From Ridgeia piscesae (taxonomy: Eukaryota > Annelida > Polychaeta > Sabellida > Siboglinidae): a stretch of 64,000 nt of DNA. Location: assembly GCA_025642075.2 (NCBI GenBank), contig JAODUO010000647.1:70001-134000 (forward strand). The letters are read 5' to 3'. Made by a program: the position numbers and the translations under genes. Position 1 is the stretch's first letter, and the number at the start of each line of letters is the position of its first letter. The notes beneath the pieces are model-generated. The model was given only the letters and a program-made list of their open reading frames with translations. It was not told where the DNA came from and did not search any database. This document shows positions 42,967 to 55,384 of the stretch, in pieces.

Positions 42967-43046
42967 GCACGCACGCACACGCACACGCACCCACACACCC
43001 ACGCACACGCACACGCACACACACGCACGCACGCACGCACGCACAC
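42967..43046. repeat. Compound (GCAC)n/(CA)n tract
   Basis: CACG and CACA units, similar to the tract at 40051. A shorter run lies at 42152-42196. Confidence 0.9.
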
Positions 43047-43241
43047 AACCAAGACAACACAATCGTAACGATCACAATCGCTACAGCACCAAATCCACTC
43101 GTTTCCAGTTATTCTTCAGAACATATCGCATCGTAGGTCGACCATTCAAGTGAGGGGCAATGACTGATGGTGTAAACATACTTGTTAATTCACGTATAAT
43201 CGGCAATTATGCCTCGTTGACTGTTGTCTAGATGCGTCTCT

Positions 43242-43308
43242 GAGCTTGGTTTCCATGGATTTAGGCGGAACAAATTACCATAGTGTTGTTGTTGTTATTA
43301 TTACTAGA
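43242..43308 (+). repeat. Dispersed repeat with trinucleotide tail, copy A
   Basis: GAGCTTGGTTTCCATGGATT then TAGGCGGAACA, a few unmatched bases and a GTT/ATT tail. The start matches 46453-46485 with few changes, suggesting a family of small retroposed or foldback repeats ending in simple sequence. Confidence 0.6.
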
Positions 43309-44012
43309 CAATGTTATCCAACGCGACGCGCTTACGCTCGTAAATGTCACGTGATTGCGTGATGCATCAACGCCTGCGTAAACATAACACGGTTACCTAA
43401 TAACGTTACACTGCCGACGGGCCGATCTATTAACAGAATCGATGACACTGAGATCATTGTCCGCTATAGCAGTAAACTGCACACGTGTTAACAAATACAT
43501 CCTGTGGAACTGTGACGACAGCGAGCGAGTACCGCATCATGAATCCGATATCATTCATTACCACTTTTATTACCGGAGCAGGCAATGTGCTCGAGAGCGG
43601 TGCGGAACGGGATAACAGTTTAGTTACGATTTTGTGATCGACCGTTGCGTGATTACGACGGAACTATCTGTTATTTTCGCACGGCCATCGCCTGCTGTAA
43701 AATAGCACACTAACACTTGGAATGAATCGCGCTACTCCGCCACTGTCTCGGGCGATAATGAGGGAATTCGTGTAGCAAATGTTCCATTGTATGTAATAAG
43801 TATCGAAACTTAGATCGCTATCAGTGGTGCCCCATACTCATTTTGCTGGTAATATGACGGGTATCGGATATGTAACCAAATAAGTAAATCCTACTTTATT
43901 TCACTTGCAATATAATACAGCAATACAATTTCATGTTATTGTGCTAAGATGCTGGCGATGTGTGTTGTAATGTCATTGCGCATCATTATGATCAATATAA
44001 CGTAGAGACACT

Positions 44013-44535
44013 GAGAATGTTATCCTCACCACTTGCCGTTTGTCTCTTACTGAACGCGAACACGGAAACTGTTGTTCTCACGTCTCGCCTTGTCTTGTTG
44101 AAGGCGGACTCGGAAACTGTTGTTCTCACGTCTCGCCTTGTCTTGTTGAAGGCGGACACGGAGAATGTTGTTCTCGCGTCTCGCCTTGTCTTGTTGAAGG
44201 CGAACACGGAAACTGTTGTTCTCACGTCTCGCCTTGTCTTGTTGAAGGCGGACTCGGAGAATGCTGTTCTCGCGTCTCGCCTTGTCTTGTTGAAGGCGGA
44301 CACGGAAACTGTTGTTCTCGCGTCTCGCCTTGTCTTGTTGAAGGCGGACACGGAAACTGTTGTTCTCACGTCTCGCCTTGTCTTGTTGAAGGCGGACTCG
44401 GAGAATGTTGTTCTCACCTCTTGCCTTGTCTTGTTGAATGCGGACACGGAGAACGTTGTTCTAGCCTCTTGCCTTGTCTTGTTGAATGCTGACACGACGA
44501 ATGTTGTTCTCACGTCTTGCCTTGTCTTGTTGTAG
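44013..44535. repeat. 48-bp minisatellite ending in the exon-2 splice acceptor
   Basis: There are ten 48-bp units from about 44064, preceded by one diverged 51-bp unit. The consensus carries GTTGTTCTCACGTCTCGCCT then TGTCTTGTTGAAGGCGGAC. Units 1-7 have AAG at the splice position, units 8-9 have AAT, and unit 10 has TAG, which is the acceptor of the exon at 44536. Because 48 is divisible by three, three frames stay open through the array (two +, one -). I read these frames as by-products. Confidence 0.95.
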
Positions 44536-44703
44536 GCGGTGGATATTCGTCCCTCGTCGGTCAGTTTCTGCGGGCTGCCGCTGTCGCCAACCCTGGCACG
44601 CCGGCCCAAGCCTCCTTCGGCGATCACTACAAGGACATGCTGGCCGCCGGACACCTGCAGCGCTACTGGCAGGCGATGACACAGACGCCCGGAGACACGG
44701 AAG
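44536..44703 (+). CDS. Internal exon, 56-codon symmetric exon with likely helix
   Basis: The acceptor is CTTGTCTTGTTGTAG ending at 44535 and the donor is GAAG|GTGAGA at 44704. It is phase 1 on both sides and 168 nt long, so skipping it keeps the frame. The split first codon makes Gly. The product runs GGYSSLVGQFLRAAAVANPG, then TPAQASFGDHYKDMLAAGHL, then QRYWQAMTQTPGDTE. SFGDHYKDMLAAGHLQRYWQ looks like an amphipathic helix and is the least repetitive part of the protein, so it is the best query for identifying the family. The acceptor lies in the last unit of the 48-bp minisatellite at 44013-44535, which is unusual for a constitutive exon. Confidence 0.8.
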
Positions 44704-45314
44704 GTGAGACCGCCAAACCCGTCGGTGACACGTGGGTGATGTGTCCGAAACACTCCCTCGTTTTACAAATGGTGTAACCAACGCTTGATAACTAAACTTA
44801 ACTGTAAAATCTCACTTACGTTAGTTCAGAACGAGAACGAGTTTCTGGTCTTCGTTAACAAACGCAGGAAGCCGGAAGCTATGTACGGATGGCGTTTTAG
44901 TAAACTGCGCCTGCGTGTGAAACTGTGAATCAGTGTGCTTGTTGTATACATGTAGTGTCGTCTATAGTCTCTAGCGGTCGGTGTTTGTCGTATAGGCAGC
45001 TTGAGCGTACGTTGTAGTTATTTGGCTCCGTGTCTCGTCGTCGCCGGCTGTCATGTTGCATGTGTGTAGCCCATGGTGCACAGCACGTCCTCCAGTGATC
45101 ATAAAAAACAACTATGTGTGAAGGCTTCTGTTTCGCCAACATGTCGTGCCTCGCTGATCCACGTTGTGTATTATCTTAGCTATAGTTATATTTTGTTGCA
45201 ACAAAACATTTTCGTGAAACCGCGTTGTTTTCGAATACCTGTTTTAAAACGAGCCGCTTCGTGAAACAAAACCGATGTCCGTGCTGCAGAATCATGAAAA
45301 TGGGTTAGTTGTAT

Positions 45315-45747
<433 letters not shown>

Positions 45748-45749
45748 TG

Positions 45750-45961
45750 TTCCCGCACAACTGATTTTCCCGTATCTTCCCTATTGGAAATTGGTTTCCT
45801 CTTTGTTATCGTGTTTGTACATATAACCGATGTGGAGACGGGACAAGGTATCCGAGGAAACCACAGTTGCTGGCGGGCTGTTGTACAAAGACGATAACAA
45901 AGAGGAAACCAATTTCCCATAGGCAAGATACGGGAAAATCACGAATCAGTTGTGGGGGAAC
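45750..45961. repeat. Second foldback, about 75-bp arms and 62-nt spacer
   Basis: The left arm 45750-45820 and right arm 45883-45961 are reverse complements apart from a short 7-8 nt gap and a few substitutions. Both carry CCGTATCTT and the core GAAATTGGTTTCCTCTTTGT. The spacer 45821-45882 is unique. It directly abuts the preceding palindrome, so more than 640 bp of intron 2 can fold back. Confidence 0.85.
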
Positions 45962-46452
45962 TCAACGCTATGCGGGGAAAATGATTGTGGGAAGGTGGAA
46001 CCAGTGGAGCCACCTGGGAGACATCTACAGCGTTATAGCTGCTCAGTTCACAATGATGCCTTTGAAACAGACGGACAACCAAAGTGACGTCAGCGGCGAT
46101 CCGGAACGAAGTCCGTGCTTTCCGGCTTCGCGTATATATATGGAAACCAGTTTCTACCAGGTCCGCGTGTTTTGAATTATATGTTTGAAACACGACAGCA
46201 TTTCAGCGGGATCAGATTCGCGTTTCCGAGTAGTAGTTAAGCGATTATGTCAACTTCGCGTGCTTCCTGGCATCACGGTGTGCGAACGACCACATCAACG
46301 AACACATCGTTAGTAACTTAGTACTGTAGTTTGGAAGTGGAAACGATGCAACCATAGGCTGGAGTTTTCGCAGGATGACAGAATACGCAGTAACATTTCG
46401 TACAAAATATCGGAGGTTGCTAAGAGACATTAGGTAGCAACAGTTTGTATCA

Positions 46453-46609
46453 GAGCTTGGTTTCCAAGGATTTAGGCGCAACATAGGTATTATAGTAATA
46501 GTGGTAGTGATAGTGGTAGTGGTAGTGGTAGTGGTAGTGGTAGTGGTAGTGGTAGTGGTAGTGGTAGTGGTAGTGGTAGTGGTAGTAGTAGTAGTAGTAG
46601 TAGTAAGAA
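46453..46609 (+). repeat. Dispersed repeat copy B plus (GTAGTG)n/(TAG)n array
   Basis: GAGCTTGGTTTCCAAGGATT and TAGGCGCAACAT match the repeat at 43242. The tail has expanded into (GTAGTG)n from about 46500 to 46583, then (TAG)n to about 46604 and AAT-rich DNA. Located in intron 2. Confidence 0.75.
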
Positions 46610-46937
46610 TAATAATAATAATAATAACAATAACACTAAACATAATAATACAATAAAACATAAACAACAACATAATAATATTACAATAATAATATTAATT
46701 ATTAGTATATGTTGGAAGATTAAAGTAAGTAACGTAAGTGTCGGTGAACACAATTCTGAGGCGCTTTATCTTTTTAAATAAAGGGATGCTCGTCGAAACA
46801 AATGATAGTAAACGGGACGTACTTTAAACCGGAGTGCTGGGCCGGACGTGCTGTGCTTGCGCTGTGCGTCGTTGATGTGGGAGTGAAGTGCTTGCATGCT
46901 GACACCGTGTCGTGTTCTCTGCTTCCTGGGCGTGTAG

Positions 46938-47078
46938 ACTGCATGCGAGGCGGCCTGTACCCCAGCTACGGCACCCAGTGCGTGTCCCTGATGCCCGGGG
47001 CTGTCGCCCCCGACGGGGACCTGCTCATTCCCGGCTCTGTCCCCGATGTCTGCCGGCGGGCGCACGATCTACACACAG
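46938..47078 (+). CDS. Internal exon, 47-codon symmetric exon
   Basis: The acceptor is GGGCGTGTAG ending at 46937, with a CTGAC branch-point candidate at 46899-46903, 35 nt upstream. The donor is ACAG|GTACAC at 47079. Phase 1 on both sides, 141 nt. The split codon gives Asp, then CMRGGLYPSYGTQCVSLMPG, AVAPDGDLLIPGSVPDVCRR and AHDLHT. Three Cys residues are spread through it without a recognisable spacing. The same frame stays open upstream to 46802, so an acceptor further left cannot be excluded, but the one chosen has the best branch point and gives the required phase. No domain recognised. Confidence 0.7.
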
Positions 47079-47866
47079 GTACACGTTCGTTCGTTCGTTC
47101 CCCCTCCCCCCGCTTCTTCCCGCTTCCCTGTCTGTCTGCCGTTGTCTGCGAGTGTGTCGGTGCTACAGAATGTTGTTTGACGACCTGGAAGAACTACCCC
47201 GTTTAAAATACACCCTCTACACCCTTGACAAGGAGTATCGATGACGACAGAGGACTCAGGTCGACGGTCACGACGAAGATTGACGACGACGATGACGAAG
47301 TATAATTTACGATGACACTTGTTAATAAGTAGACGGCGACGATGGATGATGAATGGGCGACAGAATGAACGCATGACGGCGACGATAACAGTCACGACGG
47401 TTGATGACGAATGACGAGTCACGTGGGTGGATCGTTCGAAGATATCGCTTTATACAATGCTGTTGTTTCTGACGTCACCATCTCCGGGGGAGTCCGTTTC
47501 AGTAAAACTGTTATGAGCTGAAAAGCCGATGTTTGCTCCGTAAAAGTAATTTCGCGATCGTGAATATACTGAAAACTGTGAACACCCGGACACACGTCGG
47601 GACGTCTTCGGCGGTGTGTCACAGATATAATGTCCAACCTAACGGCGGCGGTTTTTAATTCTAAGAAAGTATCTTACATTGAACATCAATTGTCATGATG
47701 ACACCGTCTCTAATACGACAGTACTGTCGTACCTTATGGACTTGGTATCTATCCTATTGATAGCAGCAACAACCACATCCATAGTAAAACCGACATATCA
47801 GAGATCAAATTGTGCCAAACGTATTACTTTTTAGTAGAGAACTAAGCAAGTGAACGCTACCAGCCC

Positions 47867-47934
47867 GCTGACGCTGACGCTGACGCTGACGCTGACGCTG
47901 ACGCTGACGCTGACGCTGACGCTGACGCTGACGC
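47867..47934. repeat. (GCTGAC)n hexamer array
   Basis: About eleven perfect GCTGAC units in intron 3. Confidence 0.95.
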
Positions 47935-48288
47935 CGAGCGCTAGCCAGTCAACCGGGCAAAGAACGCACTTTACAAGGCGAAAGGAGGATTACAGCTAAG
48001 CACAACATCGCGTCCCATCCCCGGGGATAATAAACGTTTCGTCGGCCGGACGGGCTCCGTCGCTGAGACGATGCTGTAGGTCTGACGTGCCGTCGTCGTT
48101 GTTTATGGCGGAATAAATCGTCTGTTTTCACTTCCGCCCGGGCCGCTGGTTGACGTACGGGCGCCGAGGTGGGCAGTCGACCGGCGTGCCGCGGTCGCTT
48201 CTGCCGGAACAGTCGGAGACAACGCCGTCGCTAGTCGTGGTTTCGTTATTAATACACCGGACAAACATTCGAATCGGTGCTTGATCTT

Positions 48289-48289
48289 G

Positions 48290-48322
<33 letters not shown>
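48289..48322. repeat. (GTGC)n array
   Basis: About eight units, ending in GCGCGCC. Confidence 0.9.
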
Positions 48323-49568
48323 GCCAGAGAGAGAAAGTGTGTGTATTATGTATACATACAATAGACCACAATTACTGCAACGGCATAGCGAAAATAGCAT
48401 ACTTTGCAGTTGTGAGTCATCTAGAAACTCAGATAACGTTTGACAGCACTGCATCGTACGGTTTGTGTCGAACGTTAAACTATACGACGCTAATATAACA
48501 ACTGAAACTGCGAGTCATTGAAACATACCCATTCGCCCCTCTCTGTTATACCAGAACACAAGAATTTAGGAAATCACAAGAGTGTATCGTATCAGTGTAT
48601 CGTCTAGGTATAAAATGAACTATCGACCCCCTCTGTCACGGTGCTTCAGTGCCGGTGTAGTCAGGACGACCTTGGGTGCCGCATAAAAACATAACCGGCG
48701 ATTAATCGACGGATTAATTCTAGTGTCACTGGTTTCGTCGGCGGCTTCAAAGCAGTAATAATACAGACGTCGCCAGTGTGCCTATACCGGCGATTCAGCT
48801 CACAATAAAACAAACCAAATTTATTGTAGCGACTGCGTGACGCGGTAAACGGTTCTACCTAAACTAAGATTGATCACGTGGGGTCAGAACCGTTATTATT
48901 TTCCCATCGGCGTCCATTATGTCGAACCGGGCGGGCTCGCGCGGGGTCTATAATTTTAATAGCAAAAGGCAGCAACGTTTGGACGCGATGTTGGCGTTGC
49001 GTTAACATTTTGGTCAGATACATTTCGGGTTGTGGGCTTTCACGTGATTCTCACGTGGCAATCACTTGGCTCTCGCGTGTCTTGCTAAACCACATCCGCC
49101 GACCGCTATCCAAAATAAAGCGTAATTTGCGCGTGACGTAGTTGTTGCGTTTATCGCTGGCGGACGTGTAGAACGTTTTTGTCGGTTCATAATTACTCGC
49201 TGCGTCAGCGGTTTTGTTGTTTGGCCTGTGAGGTTTTGCTGTGGCGGTATTGTCAGTACGGGTTCACGTCACTTTTTATTGTAGTTGCATAGAAGTAATT
49301 AAGTGTACTGTTAGTTAGAAGAAAGAGACGCCTATGAAAATGCCGCGTTAGTTTGTACAGTTGTACATTTGTTATTAAACTGCAGTATACATTATGTAAA
49401 GAAAAACACATTGACACTACGCATTGGTAATTATACACTTAAAGTAATCCCTCTGTTGCTCGGTATGGACGAAATTATTATGGGCGGTGAAGGTTATTTT
49501 ATTCCGCATAATAATGTACTATAAAAAGTTTATAATTGTAATGATATAAACATTTAAAAGTAATATTG

Positions 49569-49671
49569 CGTATGTATGTATGTATGTATGTATGTATGTA
49601 TGTATGTATGTATGTATGTATGTATGTATGTATGTATGTATGCATGCATGCATGCATGCATGTATGTATGT
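49569..49671. repeat. (ATGT)n/(ATGC)n array
   Basis: About seventeen TATG units followed by five GCAT units and a return to TATG. Confidence 0.95.
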
Positions 49672-50333
49672 GTGCGTTTTGAATAAGGAATTATATTGCT
49701 TCAGTTAAAACAGACGTTTCAACACAACTTCAGAGAGGACACAGGTGCGGTTTAGTGTCCGCTATGCTGATACTTTACGGAGGTTTCGCGCTGCAAAAGT
49801 GTTCCCATTGAAAGCGACCCGAGTTTTCACCCACGTCACGCTGCAATGAATGACGTTCACATTGAAATCGATAGTTGCCGAACACGATCGCCCGTAACCC
49901 GATTGTCGAGATTTCGCATCGCGCCATCCGATACTCCAGTTACCCCCGGGGTAACCACCGTTCATAATTGACTCCGAGATGTCTCGGTTTCCTTTCAAAC
50001 TCCCGGTCGTTTCCACCCGCTTGACCGCGACCTTTCAACAAACGGGGTACTAGGTCGCCATACTCGACCCTGACCTGCGGCGGATTTGGTTACAAATCGC
50101 AGAATCAAGTAGTCCGCTGTTTATTTACGTTAGACGCGAGAATCTCGCCCAGGTGTTAGCTTGAGTGGCAGCGCGTACGATTTTGGCGGGAAAGGAGAAA
50201 GGAAGGGCACGGGTAAATTAGTCGTCTTTCTAAGGTGGACATAATTTATAAATGTGACACCATTTATGTGTAGTGTGTGGTCACATTACCGTGTGGATAG
50301 CTCGTGTAATCAGCTTCGATGGCGGCTTTTTGA

Positions 50334-50380
50334 TTGTCCGCTTGGTGTCACGCGAAACACGAGCGCCACCAAGCGGACAA
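50334..50380. repeat. Perfect 14-bp hairpin
   Basis: TTGTCCGCTTGGTG (50334-50347) and CACCAAGCGGACAA (50367-50380) are exact reverse complements around a 19-nt loop. The outer CGATG/CATCG can extend the stem if a short insertion on the left is skipped. It is not AT-rich, so it is unlikely to arise from simple repeats. Confidence 0.85.
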
Positions 50381-52752
50381 CATCGGAGCAAAATAAGTAA
50401 ACAACGAATTTGAATGAAGTAAAAATTAGTAGCATATTTAATTGAATTTTGTAAGTAAAGCAGATTGTATGTAAGCCCAACATACTACTTTTTGAGCCGG
50501 TTCTTTAAATTGTTTGATGATATATTATTTTGTATCATTGTGCTTTTGTAAATTGGCTATGCTACTTAGCTCAGAGCCTGTATGGAAACATTATACATTA
50601 ATATAAAGATAATTAATGTTCAGCAAGACACATGCACTATTACACAATACTACAGTGGTTAAAGCATGCATAGAAGACATAGAATACAAATTATTATATG
50701 TTACACAAAACAATGTTGCCACTAATATGCCATCGGTTTCCATCATGTATACTAAGTATCGCCGATATGTACGAGTAGGTGGAGTACGATATAATGCTAA
50801 TAACCGACGTAACTTCAGTGTTTATGATTTAAAAAAATAGTATGCCTTTTCTACAGTAACTTGTTTTGGTGTAACATACGTAAATAACTCAGACGCATTT
50901 GTATTAGTTGGTTGATAGAGCAAAGTTCGCTTCTACGTAAACTCGGTGGATCATCTAGGCCAAGCAACACAACAATCACTATAGATCACGATTATAGCAT
51001 TGTCTAACTATGATTAATATTGGTGATCACCATACGTACGCCAATTGTATCCGCCGTCACTATTGTAAGCCACCAAAGATAACCGAAATTAAACTAGTGA
51101 TATTGCCGAAACACCAAAATGATAACATCAGCGATTGATATTTTAAACGCCGACAAAAGTTATCGGCGCGTGTATTTTTGTTTCACGTTTTGTGACCTTC
51201 TTCTGTGCGTTTGACAGAGGTCATGTCACATTATAAAACGCTTACTATTATCACAATTACTAGACCTATTGTCTATTATCTACAATGGGCACGAGTTAAT
51301 TATCCGTGTCTTATCGGCGTGATGTCGTTAGCTTTATGTTACGCACGCGCATTTGTGTTGTTACACAGTTATAATGAGGTGACGTCATTAAATATGCATT
51401 ATGCAGCGCACAGCACATCTGAGGAATTGATTTATTTCGTTGTCTGATAATCATTTGTAGATTTCTATAGGAACGTCATCAAACATCGTCGATTGCGATT
51501 GTAAAGCGATTGTTATCGATAAGATGCCAAGCGGAATGTTCATGGCCAGTGGTGTAATGACACGTATAATAACGTTAACAGCAAAAACTACTACTACTAT
51601 TATTATTATCATCAATATTATTATATTAATTTGACCCGTTGTTGTATTCGCCACTGAGCTGGCCATGTCTATGTCGAAAAAACCCAGATACGTTTTGATT
51701 GCGAAATCCGTAATTTGTATGATTTTATTTCAAACATTCAACGTGTTTCTCGGACAAAAGGGATTGTTGTGACTATTCTCGGAGGCGTGCAACTCATTCA
51801 AAAGGCGGTGGGTGGTCATGCACGATTTATGACGTGTTTGTGGATGTTGTCCTGACGAATGAAGGACTCGTCACGCTTCAGTGCACAGGAGGCGCTAGTT
51901 CGGAATAGCGGTGTCGTCACGGGTCGCCCGGTTTCTGACAACTGTTCTGTGCCGGCGACTGTTTTATTGCTGTACCACACTGGCGGAATTCAATCCGTCA
52001 TCATAGGGCGATGTTCTAGACCGCAACTCGCGAACTTGCGAGCTTCCGTAGATGGAATCAGCTGCCCTTTGCCCTGTCCTCCTCGCCGCGTACGCTGCTT
52101 TCGCCGGCGCTCTTTTGTCGGACCGGAAATGACACTCCGCCGGCGTCACCTCTTCTATACTCGGCCGATGGGGACGTTGTTTACGCGCGCTTGGCGCAGT
52201 GACAGCGAAGTTTTCAATTCAAAGGCGGCGCTTCGGGGGAAAACTACGCGTGACTGTGCCATTCCGCTATCGATGGCGTGCGCTGTTATCGTTTGCACGT
52301 CACCTCGACTATCGGGCGGCTATCGGACCGTGGGAATCCGCGCCCGACATGACCTACATATTGTGTTGTGCGTTATGGCTTTAGGCGGTGGCTGATCGAC
52401 AATCGAGCATTGTGATAGCGCCGACGAGTTTTGTTTCTTCCGATAGTCTTCCATTACGACGTCACTACTTCGTAACAATGGACCGTTTCTCGGAGGGTGC
52501 GCCACGCGTTTCGCAGAATCACTACGCGACATTCCAGCGACGTTTTCAAGCTCATTATCTACGACGACACACGGAAAATAGTTTTGAAATGCAGACAAAA
52601 ACTGAGAATATTGATTTGATAGTCATCAATACCATTTTGCTGAAATAAACATTATCTACAGCAGAACGTTTCGAAACTGGCTTCACGAAGGTAATGATAA
52701 ATTTAGAAGAAAAAACCCAGCAGGCAAACATTATATAAACTTAAGGAAAACT

Positions 52753-53215
52753 ATGCTTAATCAAATTTATGTTAGGAATAATATGTTCACGCGTATAGCA
52801 GTCACCACATATGTCAACATCGTTAGTATGAATGCAGGTTACGCGGAAATACTTAGACGTGTTAACCTGGATACGTTGAATGTAAGACGGGACAGCATTT
52901 GTCAAAAATATTTTGATAAAATTAAAGTCGGCACACACAGATTAAATTATCTGCTGCCTGACAAAAGACATGTCAAATATAATGTTAGACAACAAAATGT
53001 GTACCCGTTACCAGTCACTAGAACGAATAGATTCCGTAACTCCTTTATACCATGGGCTTTATACAACTGTCAGTAAAAAGGCTATTAATATGGTATGATT
53101 TGCGGTATCAAATGTATTTCTATTGTATTTGTATGATGTTTTGATGAGTTAATTGTAACCTATTGTAATGTCAATCCAACTCAGTTGAGTTGCTAATAAA
53201 ACTTGTGTTATTATT
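52753..53215 (+). mobile_element. Truncated non-LTR retrotransposon (RT C-terminal tail and 3' UTR)
   Basis: An open frame 52753-53076 ends in a pattern I recognise as the C-terminal tail of LINE reverse transcriptases of the jockey/CR1-like kind: GYAEILRRVNLDTLNVRRDS, then ICQKYFDKI, LLPDKRHVKYNVRQQNVYPL and TNRFRNSFIPWALYNCQ. The region before about 52828 does not match and may not belong. After the stop, 53077-53215 resembles a LINE 3' UTR: a CAACTC-AGTT-GAGTTG hairpin at 53177-53192, then AATAAAA and a short ATT-rich tail. The polymerase core is missing, so this is a dead 5'-truncated copy inserted in intron 3 in gene orientation. Confidence 0.75.
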
Positions 53216-53973
53216 AAAGGTATCATGATGCGACTTGTTTTCCAGTACTTCAGTAGGTTCGTATTGCTGCAAACACCTTTGTAAACACACACTTGAACAG
53301 CGTTAGTATGAACGTTGGTATCACGTCCCGTGTTATTTTGTTCCAACGAACTCATCGTCGCTCCTACGCCTACGCGTGAGCACGCTTTGGTATGAATGTT
53401 ATTAACACACTACGTCTTGCGTCGATGTGGCTTCTGTGGGATTACATCTATGGCGTGTCTATTGCCGTCGAAACCAATAACAATCTTCCGACAACGTTGT
53501 TAAACAATGTCCTCCGCGTCGTCACAGATGACAGGTGTGGCGGGAATAGGCGACAGTCATTCCTCCGCGTGTAGATCAATACAGGTAATCAATGCGCGTC
53601 TCGCTATTTATATACGTGACATGTATGATAACTGTCCCGCTACACGCATGGTTGTACAGGTATTATTATATGCAGACAAGTCGAAATAGACCATACATAA
53701 TGACGTGTCTATTAGTTTGCCTATATTTAGTAAGAAGAACAGTTATGTATTGCGTCGGCTGTTGCTTATTTCAGTTGTCCTGTAATAACACTGGCAGTGT
53801 TGATATGTATCAACTAATTCCAGCTCTTTTGTGTCGAATAACACATGGCTTGGGCGTCTGTATCTCGTTGTCAGGTGAATCAATTGGGTGGAGGCATGTT
53901 GATGAAATGTTACCGTCATCCATACAAATACATATTAGTATTGTTATTATATTCACATATGTAATATTATAAT

Positions 53974-53978
53974 ATGTA

Positions 53979-54046
<68 letters not shown>
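53974..54046. repeat. (TA)n array
   Basis: TA run flanked on both sides by GTATATAT units. Confidence 0.95.
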
Positions 54047-54055
<9 letters not shown>

Positions 54056-54255
54056 ATATGTATGAAATTCTGCTTGCCTGCGACAACTGGATTTGCCACC
54101 GGACAAGTGAAATTGTAACTACTTGTTGTCTGTTGTCTGTAGAATTATTATCGCAGGAATCTGCGTGACAAAAGGAATGTTATGACATTTACTGGCGACT
54201 AATGGTGACGATCCACTTAAAACTGCTTAGCAACGCAATTTTGAGTGGCGACCCA

Positions 54256-54272
54256 GGGGTTAAGAACCGCTG
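54256..54272 (-). mobile_element. hAT-like transposon terminus (relic)
   Basis: Read on the minus strand, this is CAGCGGTTCTTAACCCC, followed inward by TGGGTCGCCACTC. This matches the CAGNGGTTCTCAACC-plus-GGGTCGC style of many hAT-family ends. If it is real, the element extends left from 54272 and the 8-bp target site would be 54273-54280. I did not find the other terminus or a matching target duplication to the left, so it is probably a decayed nonautonomous copy. Confidence 0.45.
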
Positions 54273-54637
54273 CTCTGATCCTTCAGTGAGATGTCGCCGC
54301 CGCGTGGAACCGAAGTTTCCGTCTTCCTGTGTCTTCAGAAACTACCACCTACAATAATTATTTATGTTCATCTACAGCCTTCTGTGTGACATCTTTATGG
54401 TGGTGCCAGGCATTGCTGATGCTGGGCCAGTTGTCGAGGCCGGGTGGTCCAGAAGCTGGCAAACCGCCCACGATCCACCGGGTACTAATGTCGCCATCCA
54501 CCGTACAACGGTCGGCCGAGTCTGACTCTTGCTCGGCTGCGTAGCTTTGCCGAGAAGATAGTCTGGTGACAAATATGCTTTGCTCGTGTAACTGCTCGAA
54601 GCCGTGAGACGGCATCACAGTTTTGGATTAATTCACA

Positions 54638-54862
54638 GGGTGGGTGGGTGGGTGGGTGAGTGAGTGAGTGAGTGAGTGAGTGAGGGAGGGTGGGTGGGTG
54701 GGTGGGTGGGTGGGTGGGTGGGTGGGTGAGTGGTGAGTGAGTGAGTGAGTGAGTGAGTGAGTGAGTGAGTGAGTGAGTGAGTGAGTGAGTGAGTGAGTGA
54801 GTGAGTGAGTGAGTGAGTGAGTGAGTGAGTGAGTGAGTGAGTGAGTGAGTGAGTGAGTGAGT
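54638..54862 (+). repeat. (GGGT)n and (GAGT)n array, G-quadruplex-prone
   Basis: GGGT blocks at 54638-54657 and about 54684-54728 alternate with GAGT blocks; the last GAGT block has about thirty units. The GGGT blocks have many consecutive GGG runs separated by single T, on the sense strand of intron 3. Confidence 0.95.
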
Positions 54863-55263
54863 CATGTCTCAGTGTAAGTTAAATTTTTAATAGTTTAAAA
54901 AATAATTATCCGACAAAAAGGGTATCCTTATTTAATTTTAATTTGTTATTTAAAATTCGGTCTGAGAACCAATCAGCATCTCTATCCTGTTATGGGGTAA
55001 GTCCATCCTGGCGGTTATATTGGCATTATTACCCCAGGCGGTAGTGAGGCGAAAAGGTGCTGCCACCTCTCGGCGTCTAGGTATCGGAGGCTAATTAATG
55101 CCGCGAACAATAAGTATTGTGAACATTATATGAGTCATTATCCTTTTAGACCATCAGTAGACTAGATAATACCGAAGTGAACCGAATGAACACTGGGTAG
55201 AAGATGGGTAAACTAAACGTCGACACGCGGTTTGCTTTTTGTGGAGCAGGCGTGCTTGCGTGC

Positions 55264-55384
<121 letters not shown>

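Noticed and set aside
43960..44535. Plus-strand 191-residue repeat protein (VVLTSRLVLLKAD units)
   Set aside because: Same array, in a frame different from exon 2. It ends at the TAG that is the splice acceptor. No start context or flanking coding signal.
43992..44753. Minus-strand 253-residue open frame with 16-residue repeats (NKTRRDVRTT-like)
   Set aside because: It is the reverse of the 48-bp minisatellite. A unit length divisible by three keeps several frames open, and it overlaps the firm + strand exon.
51859..52395. Plus-strand 178-residue frame
   Set aside because: Arg/Ser-rich translation typical of CpG-rich noncoding DNA. No usable splice borders in phase 1.
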